The notes under the pieces are model-generated. The model had not been told where the DNA came from. It did no database searches and saw only the letters and a list, made by a program, of their open reading frames with translations. From Papio anubis (Eukaryota; Chordata; Mammalia; Primates; Cercopithecidae), in assembly GCF_008728515.1 (NCBI RefSeq), contig NC_044995.1, positions 12,783,104 through 12,847,103 on the forward strand: a stretch of DNA of 64,000 nucleotides. Reading direction: 5' to 3'. A program made the position numbers and the translations under genes. This document shows, piece after piece, positions 1 to 10,470 of this stretch; position 1 is the first letter of the stretch; each line of letters opens with the position of its first letter.

Positions 1-1767
1 GGGGTGCGAGGAGGCCGTGGGGCCCACAGTAAGAGCGCCAGCACTGCAGTCCTGCCGCCAGGCCTGGCACCTCCGTGTTATCTGGGGCCTTTAGCAGGGC
101 ACACAGCACTTACCTGTTTCTCCAGGCTGGGGCCTGGGGCAAGCATCGTTGGCATTGTCATTGTGGGGCTGGACCCTCTCAAGGAGCAGACACTGCAGTC
201 ATCCCACAGGGATCCTCTGGGAACACCCCTGGCCCCCATTCTTGTGGCTGTACAGCGGAGGGTGCCCTGACCTGACCTCCATAAGGGTCCTGCTAGGGCT
301 TGCTCCTGCTCCGGAACCCCTACTCCGTGGGGGTGCAGGTGGAAGCATCCCTGATCCTCATCCCTTGTAGGAGTCCAGCTGTGGACACCCCCGACTGACA
401 TCCATGCAGGTGCCCAGCCAGGGGCAGCCCCACACGGATCCCTGAACGGGTCCTGCTGGGAGTACCCCCATTCATCCTCACCACAGAGTGCCGGGGGAGC
501 GTCCTTACCAGCACCGGAGGCCGAAGCACTCATCCTTCGGACTGGCCACAGGTGGCAGCCATCTTTGGAGGGCAGAGCTGCTGCGGCTATTATTCCCTGG
601 TTATGGCGCCTCCCCAACTGGCCCATTGCAGGGGATGTCCCACCTCTCCGTCCATCTGTGGAGTTTGTTTTCTACTGCCTGCAGGCTGGGCCTGGGTGGG
701 CTCCAGCTGTCTACATGCTGATCCTGGGTGTAGAGCTGCCATCCTGCACACTTGGTTGGGGCTGGGGCTCAGACTTGAAGGAGCAGGGTGTCCTGGCCAG
801 GGCTGGGGAGGAACTTGAGTCTTAAAGACTGGCACCCGCCGCAATCCTAAGTCCCAAACTGCTCTGGGAGCCTCCACTTCCCCCTGGGTCGTGGCTTCTA
901 GGTTCCTCCCAATATGCTGTGGTGCAGCTGAGCTCATCATGGCTCAGAGAGGCCAAGGTCACCCCAGGGGTCACACAGAGGCAGACAATGGTGGGGGTGG
1001 GAGTCCTGGACCTCCTTGGTTAGCCAGAGGCATCCTAGTCCCTTTCCCTGGCCACCAGAGTCCCCATCACCCCCGATTAGTATCTTGGTGCCAGTTACTG
1101 CAGTTCTTCCTCCAGGGCTCCATCTGTCCTGCTCAGCCTCCTTTCTTGTGCCTCAAGGTGAACCCTGAGCCTTCCCGATAGACAGCAGCCTGCAGGGAAG
1201 GTGGTGTATGGGCTCCTGTCCTCTTCCTCCCAGAAGCCTTCCTGGGTTAGTTATGGGGGAAGATGGCAGCTATCCTCTGTGCAGACTGAACCTGGGGCTT
1301 CTGTTTCCTCCCAGGCCCTGCACCCCCGCATCCTGCCTCACCTCACTCTGGGATGGAGTGCTGTGTTTTGGGAATGGGCACCCAGCATGTTCCAAAGAGA
1401 AATATGACTTCTACGTGGCTGGAGGCTCCTGTTTGATTTGTTTACGTGTGTTCTCAGCATCAGTATACCAGCATACAGTAGGTGCCAAACAAGGGAGTGT
1501 CAGAATTGCAGATGACCCAGGCAACCTGGGAATGCACCCTGGGCCCAGGACTGTCTAGAGCTAGCTCTGGTGTAAGCTGCTGCTTCCAGGTGGGAACCAG
1601 AGGAGGAATACTAGGGAGTCCATAGTGTGTCTTCCCAGACCAGTTCTTGCCCACACCCACATGCCGATGTCACCCACAGGGGCTGGGACCAGTGTACTGA
1701 GTCACTGGGCAGCCACAGCCCAGCCTCATAGGGAAGAAACCTGGTCAGACAGCAGCAGAGTTGGTGG
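1..1767. other. Unassigned GC-rich intergenic DNA
   Basis: About 60% GC. Open frames here have no recognisable domain, and no finger, KRAB, RING or ribosomal protein text is seen. Confidence 0.5.
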
Positions 1768-1852
1768 TCTATTCATTTTCTCTGGCTGCTGTGACAAAAT
1801 ACCCCCAACTTAATTATTTAGGACATGCGTTTACTTATTTATTTATTTATTT

Positions 1853-2131
1853 TTGAAACAGAGTCTCGCTCTGTCGCCTGAGCTGGAGTGCAGTGTGATC
1901 TCGGCTCACTGCAACCTCTGCCTCCCAGGTTCAAGCAATTCTTCTGCCTTAGCCTCCCAAGTAGCTGGGATTAGAGGCGCCCGCCACCATGCTGGGCTAA
2001 TTTTTGTATTTTTAGTAGAGACAGTGTTTCACCATGTTGGTCAGGCTGGTCTCAAACTCCCGACCTTGTGATTTGCCCACCTCGCCCTCCCAAAGTGCTG
2101 GGATTACAGGCCTGAGCCACCGCGGCCAGCC
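1853..2131 (-). mobile_element. Alu
   Basis: Antisense dimeric Alu; A-tail extended into (TTTA)n at its left. Confidence 0.9.
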
Positions 2132-2157
2132 TTAATTAATTAATTAATTAATTAATT

Positions 2158-2442
2158 TTTTTCTGAGACAGAGTCTCGCTCTGTAGCCCAGGCTGGAGTG
2201 CAGTGGCGCAACCTCGGTTCACTGCAACCTCTGCCTCCTGGGTTCAAACGATTCTCCTGCCTCAGTCTCCCAATTAGCTGATATTACAGGCGCCTGCCAC
2301 CATGCCCGACTTTTTGTATTTGTAATAGAGACGGGGTTTCACCATGTTGGCCAGGCTGGTCTTGAACTCCTGGTCTCAAGTAATCTACCCACCTCGCCTC
2401 CCAAAGTGCTGGGATTACAGGCACAGGCCACCATGCCTGGCT
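2158..2442 (-). mobile_element. Alu with (TTAA)n tail
   Basis: Antisense Alu; tail expanded to six or more TTAA units at 2134-2157. Confidence 0.9.
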
Positions 2443-2850
2443 AAACACACACTTACTATCTTGCAGTTCTGCAGTCCAGAAGTCCACAATCAGTTTCCCT
2501 GGGCTAAAGTGGACGTGCCCATAGGGCTAGTTCTTTCTGGAGGCTCTAAGAGATAATCCACTTCATTAGTTTTTCCAGCTTCTAGGGCTGCATTCCTTAG
2601 CTCCTGGCTCCTTCAAAGCCAGCAGTGCAGCATCTTCAAATCTCTCTGACCCTCCTGCCTCCCTCTTTCACTTATAAAGGACACTATGAGCACATGGCAC
2701 CTACCCCGATAATCCAAGATAGTCTCCCCATCTCATGATCATTAATTTAATCACACCTGCAAAGTCCATTCTGTGGTGTCAGGTAAAAGATTCACAAGTT
2801 CCAGGGATTCGGACGGGGATATCTTTGGAGGCCATTATTCTGCCTACCAT

Positions 2851-4179
2851 AGGGTCTCAGAGATCCTCCTCATTGCTTCCCTCTCCCACCCAACCTAGGA
2901 GAGTGGGGGTGTGCAATAGTAGATCTGACCCAGACGGGCCAAGCAGGGTGTCAGAAAGGGGCCCTTGCCTGGTGTTGCACAGAAGAGGGAGAGAGGATGC
3001 TCTCTGCCTGAGGGTGGTCCAGGAAGGCTGTCTAGAGGAGGCAGCTATGTCCTAAAGGATGCTCAGGAGTTGGCATTGAGGCCGGTGGCATAGCCTGCAC
3101 AAATACAGGAGGACCTGGGGAGGCCAGGGGTGGGGCTGAGGGTATTGGGTAGGGCTGGCCCCACTCTCTGTCTTAACCAGCTCGCTCCCAGGGGCTTTTG
3201 TGGCTTCTGCACTCTATCAGCTTGGAGCCAGGGGCCTCATTCTCTCTTGCAATAAATTGAGGCTGATAACTGAGCCTAGGGGTTGTCGAGCATCTGGTCT
3301 GCTGATTACTACCTTAGTGCCCAGTGTCTGCCTGCCTACCCACACTGCCTTCAAACAAAGGGGCTGCCTGAAACCACCCAAGGGGATGCCTCCCACCCTT
3401 GCCCGGCCTCAGCCAATCTCCTCTTTCTCTTCTTCAGAGCTGGAGTTGTGCCCTTCTAGCCTCTCTCTGACCACCCCATCACTAATGTACACCCTGCCCC
3501 TTAGCACTTCGGCCCCAGACTTGCTCCTACTGGCAGGCCTGGGTGTTTGTGAAGCCCGGTGCCAGAGGGCCCAGCACGGGACAGCATTTGATTCTCTTTT
3601 CTGTAAATGAAGGACAATAAATCCTCTTTTCCCTTCATCCACAAGTGTTTACTGAGCGCCTTCTGTGTAACAGGCCGCACCAGTGTGCGGAGCAAGGACC
3701 AACCTCAGGGAGCAGACGAGGTCCAGCCAGGGGGCTGAGCCAACCGAGTCATGGTTCTGCTAGCATTGCCTCCCCCGCCACGCTCAGGGGTCTCCTGCTC
3801 CCCAAGCCCTTCCCAAATCCTGCCGTCCAGCTCTCCTACCCACCCTGCAGGAGGGACGTCAGGGCCTGGTTTTCGGGTTCCGCCACTCTTTCCTCAATGA
3901 GGGTCGGAGAGGTCCCTGCCCACGCCAGACCCATCCCCGGCCGTCGCGACACCCTCTTGTGATCAGGCCGAGGGACCAAGGGCCAAGAGCGGGGCTTCGC
4001 CGGACGCTGGGAGGATCACTGTCCAGATTGACAGATGGGGAAACTGAGGCTGACCAGCTGGGCAGGGGTTGCATTCGAACCTGGGTCCTGGAAGCGTTCT
4101 GCAAGATCCCTTCTCACCTCAACCGCACGTGCTGGCATCTTTGTGTTTCCCTCCTTCCCAAGATCACAGCTGCAGTTCT
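2851..4179. other. Unassigned DNA with MIR scraps
   Basis: MIR-like text at 3600-3680 (TAAATGAAGGACAATAAAT..GTTTACTGAGCGCC) and 4022-4085 (GACAGATGGGGAAACTGAGG..TTCGAACCTGGGTC). No gene seen. Confidence 0.5.
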
Positions 4180-4750
4180 CTCCTTCGCCCTTAGAGTCAC
4201 CACCCTGCCTTCTCCCCCGTCATGCCCCGGGCTGGCCCCGCCCAGAACGCGGAGAGGCCTTCGGGGAAGCGCGGACCAATCGGAGGCGCTATGTAGGGTT
4301 GGAGAGGCGGGACTCTGGTCGCCATAACAACTCATCCCGCCTGCGCTGCTCCTCCATCGTCGCCTCCACACCGCAGCCCGGTTAGGTGAGGCAGGGAAGG
4401 CGCGCCAGACTGGACGGCCAATCAGGGACCCGAGGCCGGCGTTGCCATGACGACCACGTTGCGCCGGAGAATGCGACAGGTGCCGGGGCCGCGGGGAACT
4501 CTGGGAGCTAGCGGTGAGAACAGTCAGCACCAACACTCGGATGGCGTTGGCGGGAGGAAAGGCCGCGGCGCGCAGAGCGGGGCTGTGGCGCCCAAGGTTG
4601 TGAGACTCGAGGTTGCGGGACCCCAAGATGGGGGACAGGAGTCTGCGGGGTTTTAGGTGAGCAGCAAGCGAGAGAGCCAGGCCCCTCGAGCGCCCTCACG
4701 TGTTTTGTCCCCACGCCACGCCGGGGCGGGTCTGTGGCACAGTCTCGCGG
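4180..4750. promoter_or_regulatory. CpG-rich promoter-like patch with two X-box-like sites, gene unknown
   Basis: GC/CpG-rich island with CCAAT boxes (GACCAATCGG about 4275, GGCCAATCAGGG about 4418) and two sites close to the RFX X-box GTTGCCATGGCAAC: GTCGCCATAACAAC at 4318-4331 (11/14) and GTTGCCATGACGAC at 4441-4454 (12/14). Possible splice donors (GGTGAGAAC about 4513, AGGTGAGCAG about 4655) follow on the plus strand. No recognisable protein is encoded nearby. It may be the start of a non-coding transcript or of a gene lying largely outside the window. Confidence 0.55.
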
Positions 4751-4889
4751 GCTTAAGTTGTTGGGGGGCGGTGGCTGTGAGTACAGATCATATAGTTATG
4801 AATATATTTTAACGCAGATCCAAACAGGATAACGTGAGGATCCTATATAGTGAGACTCCTAAAAAAAAAAAAATTTTTTTTTTTCTTTT

Positions 4890-5056
4890 TAGCCGGACGT
4901 GGTGGCCTGCGCCTGTAGTCCCAACTACTCGGGAGGCTGAGGCAGGAGAATCGCTTGAACCCGGGAGGCGGAGGCTTCAGTGAGCCGAAATGGCGCCACT
5001 GCACTCCAGCCTGGGCGACAGAGCGAGACTCCGTCTCAAAAAAAAAAAAAAAAAAT
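4890..5056 (+). mobile_element. Alu, right part only
   Basis: Starts at the GGTGGCCTGCGCCTGTAGTCC internal part; ends in an A-rich run to 5071. Confidence 0.8.
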
Positions 5057-5474
5057 CAAAAAAAAAAAAAAGGTGTTTGTTTTGTTTTGTTTTGTTTTTT
5101 TAGTGCAGTCAAATTCGAACATAGGTTGATTGGATCACATAGCTGACCCACCCTAACCCCACACCCACCCGCAAACCTGGTTAGTGCTGAGGTCTTCTCA
5201 TCCCAGGGAGACTAGGGTTCGCACTGACTCCCCTGGGGCCCGGCTTGGCGTGGCAAAGCTGGGAGTCTCGCCCTAGGTTGGGGTTTACTCTGTTCTGTCA
5301 GCCGCTGCAGAAGGAGCAGAGGGTGATAGGAGAAGTGCCTAAGAGGGGCCACAAGCTACCTGTGGCCTCTGGCCTCCCACCAGGGGGATGGATGCTTTCA
5401 TTTTTATCCTTGTGGAAAACTTCACATTAAGTACTGGACTTCTTCAAAGAATCTCCCAGATATCTACTTGTGCT

Positions 5475-6660
5475 TTCAAAAAATTACAGCTTTTTTGAAA
5501 AATAATTTACATACCATATCATTTGCCCATTTAGAGTGTACAATTCAAGGCCGGGCGTGGTGGCTCACGCCTGTAATCCCACCACTTTGGGAGGCTGAGG
5601 TGGGCAGATCACCTGAGGTCAGGAGTTCGAGACCAGCCTGACCAACATGGAGAAACCCCATCTGTACTAAAAATACAAAATTAGCCGGGTGTGGTGGCAC
5701 ATGCCTGTAATCCCAGCTCCTCGGGAGGCTGAGGCAGGAGAATCGCTTGAACTCGGGAGACAAGAGGTTGCAGCGAGCCAAGATCGCACCATTGCACTCC
5801 AGCCTGGGCAACAAGGAGGAAACTGTGTCTCAGAAAAACAAAAAAACCAAAAAACCAATAGATCTGAATAGACCCCTCACCTAAGAAAAATACATAGATG
5901 GCAAATAGGCATATGAAAATATGCTCCACATCATAAGCCATTAGGGAATTGCAAGTTGAAACAATAATGAGATACTACTATACACCTATTAGAATGGCTA
6001 CAATGCAAAACACTGACAGCACCATATGCTAGCAAGGTTGTGAGGCAATGGGAACTCTCATTTACTGCTGGTAGAAAGGCAAAATGGTGTATAGCCACTT
6101 TGGCAGTTTCTTACAAAAAGTTAAATGTAGTCTTACCATATGATACGGCAGTCACACTCCTGGGTATTTGCACAAATGAGAACTTACGTCCATGCAAAAA
6201 CCACATAAATTATTATAGCAGCTTTATTCATAATTGCTCAAAACTTGAATCAACCCAGATGTCCTTCAATACATAAATGGCTAATCTCTGTTACATCTGC
6301 ACAATAGAATATCATTCAGCAATAAAATTAACTTGGCTACCAAGCTATGAAAAGGCATGGAGAAGTCTGAAATGCATATTGGTAAGTGACAGAAACCAGA
6401 CTGAAAAAGCTACATACTGTATGATTACAAGTTTATGACATTCTGGAAAAAGTAAAGCTATAGAGACAGTAAAGCAGTGACTGCCAGGGGGGGCTCAGTG
6501 GGAGGGAGGAAGGGAGGAATGAATGGTAGCACAAGTAATTTTTTTTTTGGGCAGTAAAAGTATTTTGTGCCATATTGTAATCGTGGATACATGAGTTTAT
6601 GCATTTGTGAAAACCCACATAATGTACAATACATACGGGTTTAGTTAATAATGTACTAAT
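5475..6660 (+). mobile_element. Old L1 3' fragments
   Basis: Text such as GAGATACTACTATACACC and TAGAATGGCTACAATGC, TTGCACAAATGAGAAC is typical of L1 3' ends. Split by the Alu at 5549. Confidence 0.7.
5549..5855 (+). mobile_element. Alu
   Basis: Full-length; splits L1-like sequence. Tail interrupted by CC. Confidence 0.9.
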
Positions 6661-6685
6661 ATTCATTTTAAAATGTTAACAAATA

Positions 6686-6969
6686 GGCCAGATGTGGTAG
6701 CTCACGCCTGTAATCCCAGCACTTTGGGAGGCCGAGGCAGGCGGATCATGAGGTCAGGAGATAGAGACCATCCTGGCCAAAATGATGAAACCCTGACTGT
6801 ACTAAAAATACAAAAATTAGCCGGGTGTGGTGGCATGTGCTTGTCGTCCCAGCTACTTGTGAGGCTGAGGCAGAAGAATCCCTTGAACCCGGGAGGTGGA
6901 GGTTACAGTGAGATCACGCCACTGCACTCCAGCCTGGGTGACAGAGCCAGACTCCATCTCAAAAAAAAA
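6686..6969 (+). mobile_element. Alu
   Basis: Near full-length with a small loss in the right arm. Confidence 0.88.
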
Positions 6970-7019
6970 GTGAAACTAAAGTGAGGTCCAATGAAGCAGT
7001 GCCAGGAAAAACATAATGA

Positions 7020-7140
7020 GTTGTTAAGCCCAGGAAAGGTAACTGGTTAAGAGTAAGAGCTTGGGCCTGAGACTTCCTGGAATCGAACTGTAGCACTGCC
7101 TCCCACTGGCTTTATGACTCAGGGCAAACAGCCTATGGGA
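7020..7140 (+). repeat. MIR fragment
   Basis: GTTAAGAGTAAGAGCTTGGG..GGAATCGAAC..TTATGACTCAGGGCAA follows the MIR core. Confidence 0.6.
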
Positions 7141-7220
7141 GACTCAGGCCCCCTGGACCCTCTACTCCTCTGCTCCACCCATGGGAGAGATCAGGCCCAT
7201 CTCACAGAGAACAGATTTTC

Positions 7221-7490
7221 CTTTTTTTGAGATGGAGTATCACTCTGTTGCCCAGGCTGGAGTGCAGTGGAGCCATCTCGGCTCACTGCAAGCTCCGCTT
7301 CCCAGGTTCACGCCATTCTTCTGCCTCAGCCTCCCAAGTAGCTGGGACTACAGGCGCCCGCTACCATGCCTGGCTAATTTTTTGTATTTTTAGTAGAGAC
7401 GTTTCACCGCGTTAGCCAGGATGGTCTCGATCTCCTGACCTCATGATCCACCTGCTTCAGCCTCCCAAAGTGCTGGGCCACGCCCGGCCA
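7221..7490 (-). mobile_element. Alu
   Basis: Antisense; flanked by GAACAGATTTTC duplications (7209-7220 and after 7490). Right end trimmed. Confidence 0.9.
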
Positions 7491-8774
7491 GGAACAGATT
7501 TTCAAGAACAATTCGAGGATATATATTAGCCCAGGACAGGTTATGGGATGACCCATGTCTTCAAATTAGGCAGAAAGAGGGGACAAGTGGGGGACAGGGT
7601 ACACGCGTCAGGGGAAGTAGGCAAAAAGGTGGACTGTTTAGTAGGGGATCAGGAACATAGAAAAGTGGCAAGGCTAGTGACCTTGGTACCCAGACACCAG
7701 GGGTATAACTCAGGTACTAGGTGTGAGAACAGCTCAACTCCAGGGATACTTCCATCCCCAGCCTGCAATCTCCATGGCTGAGCCTCTGATAACTTTTGTG
7801 TTATTCCTGGTTTCAAGTCTACCTGGTCCATCAGTCAGTGCTCTTGTCTGCACTCCAGTTGGGGGAACTCATGAACTGTAAAGGGCAATCCTGTGGGGGA
7901 ATGAACAGGTTGGTCAGTCCAGCCTAGGGCAGACTGACCCACCATGGCAGTCCAGGGGTACTGATGACAGGCATGTACCATGAGCTTGGGGGTGTCCCAC
8001 CTGCGTCTCCACTGGAGAGAATACACAGGAGTCATTGAGGAACAGGGTTGCAAGGACTATCTGAGGATATGTATGGGGTCAGCTGAGGACATGTTAAGGA
8101 GAGGCAAACATTGCACAGCTAGACACTGAGAGAAGGGGACAGAGTGGGGGCATGGCCAGAAAACTGGAATTGGGGAGCTGACAGGAGGCACCAAGACCTG
8201 CGAGGGCACAGGCTGGGCACCAGGTGAGAACAGCCCACACCTGGGGGCATTCACCAGGGGTAGATCTCTTCAGGGTCCCTCTGCCACAACTAGTTTTCAG
8301 TTCATGTGGTCCACCTGCTGGTGGGAATGTAGAAGCCATCAGACCTATGGAGGATGAGTTTTTCAGAGTCCAGCCCAGGAGAGGCCAAAACACCATGCCC
8401 CAGCAAGTGAGAATAATCCTTACTCCAAGACAAACACAGAACTGCACAAAATGAACATCCAGGGAAGGCTCCCGGGCAGGACCCGGTGGCCCCACACGCA
8501 CCCATGTCAGTGCATGCAGTGCCTGGAATCTTACAGGAAGTGACCGAGCTGGACATGACCTGCTGCGAAGATTCAGAGACTTCTGAGCCCCGATCTTGGC
8601 CACTCGTGGCCCTTGGGTAGACTGGAGTGTCCACTCAGTCACTTGTTAGAGGAGGTGGCATGATCTGGGCCTCAGTGCCACGACCAACAGCGACTTCCAA
8701 GGGGAACATGGAAAGAGCAGAGGAAAAAAACTAGAGTTTTGGCTGGGGAGAGTGATGATACCAGTGATCTGACC
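7491..8774. other. Unassigned DNA left of the dead KRAB exon
   Basis: Shares a 22-base exact word at 7961-7982 with 9238-9259. No finger units found on either strand. Confidence 0.45.
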
Positions 8775-8890
8775 CAGCACCTAGTGCGAAGTTCTCCTGC
8801 ATCACCCTGAGGTAGAAGTTCCTCTGGACCTTGCCTAAGAACTCGGTTCGTCCGGGGGGACACAGGCCCACATGCTCTAACATGAACGCG
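8775..8890 (-). pseudogene. Decayed antisense KRAB-A exon
   Basis: On the minus strand the frame reads FMLEHVGLCPPGRTEFLGK followed by VQRNFYLRVMQENFAL. This lines up with the ZNF584 KRAB (VMFEDVAVYF..EEWGLL..QKGLYRDVMLENFAL) with one codon deleted. The conserved Trp and the MLE triplet (now MQE) are lost, and the donor has decayed to GTCAGA. It points away from the ZNF584 island, so it is probably the remains of a divergent partner gene. I found no associated finger exon to its left. Confidence 0.72.
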
Positions 8891-9099
8891 TCTGACTTCA
8901 GCGCAAGACACCCAGGAGCCCGTTTACTCTCCTGTCAGCGTCCTCCCCTGATGTGTCCCAGACGCCGTGCCCTGACGTACTCAGTCATGTACTCACCCTC
9001 CTGTCCCAGGCCCCCATACCTGAGATCACCATGGCCTGATATGGGGTAGACTACGAGTCTACCGTGCCTCGGCCATGTGCAGGGCGACGTGTCCCTGAC

Positions 9100-10470
9100 A
9101 TTCACACCTGTGGCCCACACGTCGCCCGCACTGTGGGGCGCGGAAAGCCCAACACATCTGAAACACAACCGCTGACCTTCCCCCGACACCGCCTCTTAAC
9201 GAGGTCCCCCGGTCCCAGACGCCTTTCGAAGACTTGCCTGATGACAGGCATGTACCATGTTTCTGGCTGGGACGTTTTTCTGAGCCTTGCTCCGGGCTCC
9301 GTAAAGCGGACACGGTGCCAGGGAGAGGGTTTCGGGGCGGTTGCGAGCACAGGCGGGCTTCTGCGGAGGCCCTGGGGAACGCCCCCGCGCGGCGCGGTCC
9401 GATGGCCCCACGGGGCCGCCCCTCCACTGTGAGGTCACCGGAGCTCAGCAACGTTCACTGCGGCCAGGACGCGTACAGGTCATCGAAGCAGAACTTTGGG
9501 ACTCTCGCGCCTTCGCTCGTTGGCCCTGCACATAGATGGCATCAGTCTGGTCACCAACCTCTTGTAGCTTTGGGCTGGACACAGTTTCCAGTAGTAACAC
9601 CAGAGGCATCAATAAGACCAGCGGACCCTCCTCGAAACCGCCCACGGCCCAACGATCCCACTGCCGCAAACCGCCCCAAAGCCAGCGCCGAAAGTCGAAT
9701 CCGAAAGCCCCGCCCCGCGCAGGGCCCGCCCGAACGTTTCCCCTTCCTGGGCCTCCATTGGCCAAGTCTGAACGGTCGCACGTCGAGGCGCCTTATGGGA
9801 AATGTAGTTCACGCCCCGCTTCAGGAGCCAGCGGCGCCCTGCCTTATCGCCTTGGCAACGACCCAGCCGCGCCGCGAGGAGAGCCGGGAATGGAGGTCGT
9901 GGCGTGAGGGGCGCCGAGCTACGGGAGGCGGAGGCCACGGGAGTTCCGGGAGTTCCGGCGTTGCCCAGCAGTCCGCAGTCCTCGGCGGGAAATCTGTCCC
10001 GGCGCCCCAGGCAGCTCTGCGTGGGCCGGAGTGACTTTCTCGCGATCCCCTGGGCGAGGTGAAGGGCAAGGACCCTTGCCGCGCCTTCCACGCTCCGTGC
10101 CCCACCGGCGAGTGGCTCCATCTTCCTCAGACTTGTCGCTCGCGGACAGGCGCCGTGGGTCTCCCGGGCCTCCGTACCGTTCTCCTTCCCCGCGGCTCCG
10201 GGAAGCGGCTCCCTGTCTTCGGACGCATTTCAACCGCTCGGGGAGAGCTTCCCGGGAAGATTCCACGGCGGCCGAGGGTTTCAGCCCCTGGGACGGGTTT
10301 CGGCTGAGGCCGTGGGTCCAGGCCACGGGTTCCGCCCGCACTGTCCGATGGCCGGGGAGGCGGAGGTGAGCAGAGGGTGCCTCCGAGGAATGAGGGGGGC
10401 CGCCAAGTGGGGGGCGGCGTGTGCCAGGGCAGAGTTGGAGGAGGGCAGGAGGTCTGCGTATGGTTCTCGG
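9100..10470 (+). promoter_or_regulatory. ZNF584: CpG-island promoter and 5' end of ZNF584
   Basis: CpG-dense stretch ending in the first coding exon. It holds an inverted CCAAT box (CATTGGCC, about 9757-9764), a ZNF143/THAP11-type box at 9791-9810 (reverse reading GAACTACATTTCCCATAAGG), and CCTTGGCAACG at 9850-9860, the right half of an RFX X-box. There is no clear TATA, as usual for KRAB-ZNF promoters. The transcription start is probably 9.8-10.3 kb but cannot be fixed from sequence. Confidence 0.8.
9520..9622 (+). repeat. 103-bp direct repeat, copy 1 (ZNF584 island)
   Basis: Gapless match to 10838-10940 with six mismatches in 103 bases (about 94%). Begins TTGGCCCTGCACATAGATGG. It is not Alu, L1 or any family I recognise. 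Confidence 0.93.

Larger units (their letters stand above)
1768..2850 (-). mobile_element. MaLR/MLT1-type LTR, split by two Alus
   Basis: Ends resemble the family seen in antisense: CTATTCATTTTCTCTGGCTG at the left and GGCCATTATTCTGCCTACCA at the right, with TTCTGCAGTCCAGAAGTCC between. Interrupted by Alus at 1853-2442. Family from memory. Confidence 0.6.

Noticed and set aside
78..626. 182-codon minus-strand open frame
   Set aside because: GC-rich DNA, no recognisable domain or splice partners.
2134..2157. (TTAA)n run as a piggyBac-type target cluster
   Set aside because: It is the expanded tail of the antisense Alu at 2158.
1..4700. RPS5 or RNF225, expected left of ZNF584 in human
   Set aside because: No matching protein text is seen in any frame; they probably lie outside the window.
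9234..10034. 266-codon open frame in the ZNF584 island
   Set aside because: Open because of CpG richness; low-complexity Pro/Arg/Ala composition, no domain, and it crosses the promoter.
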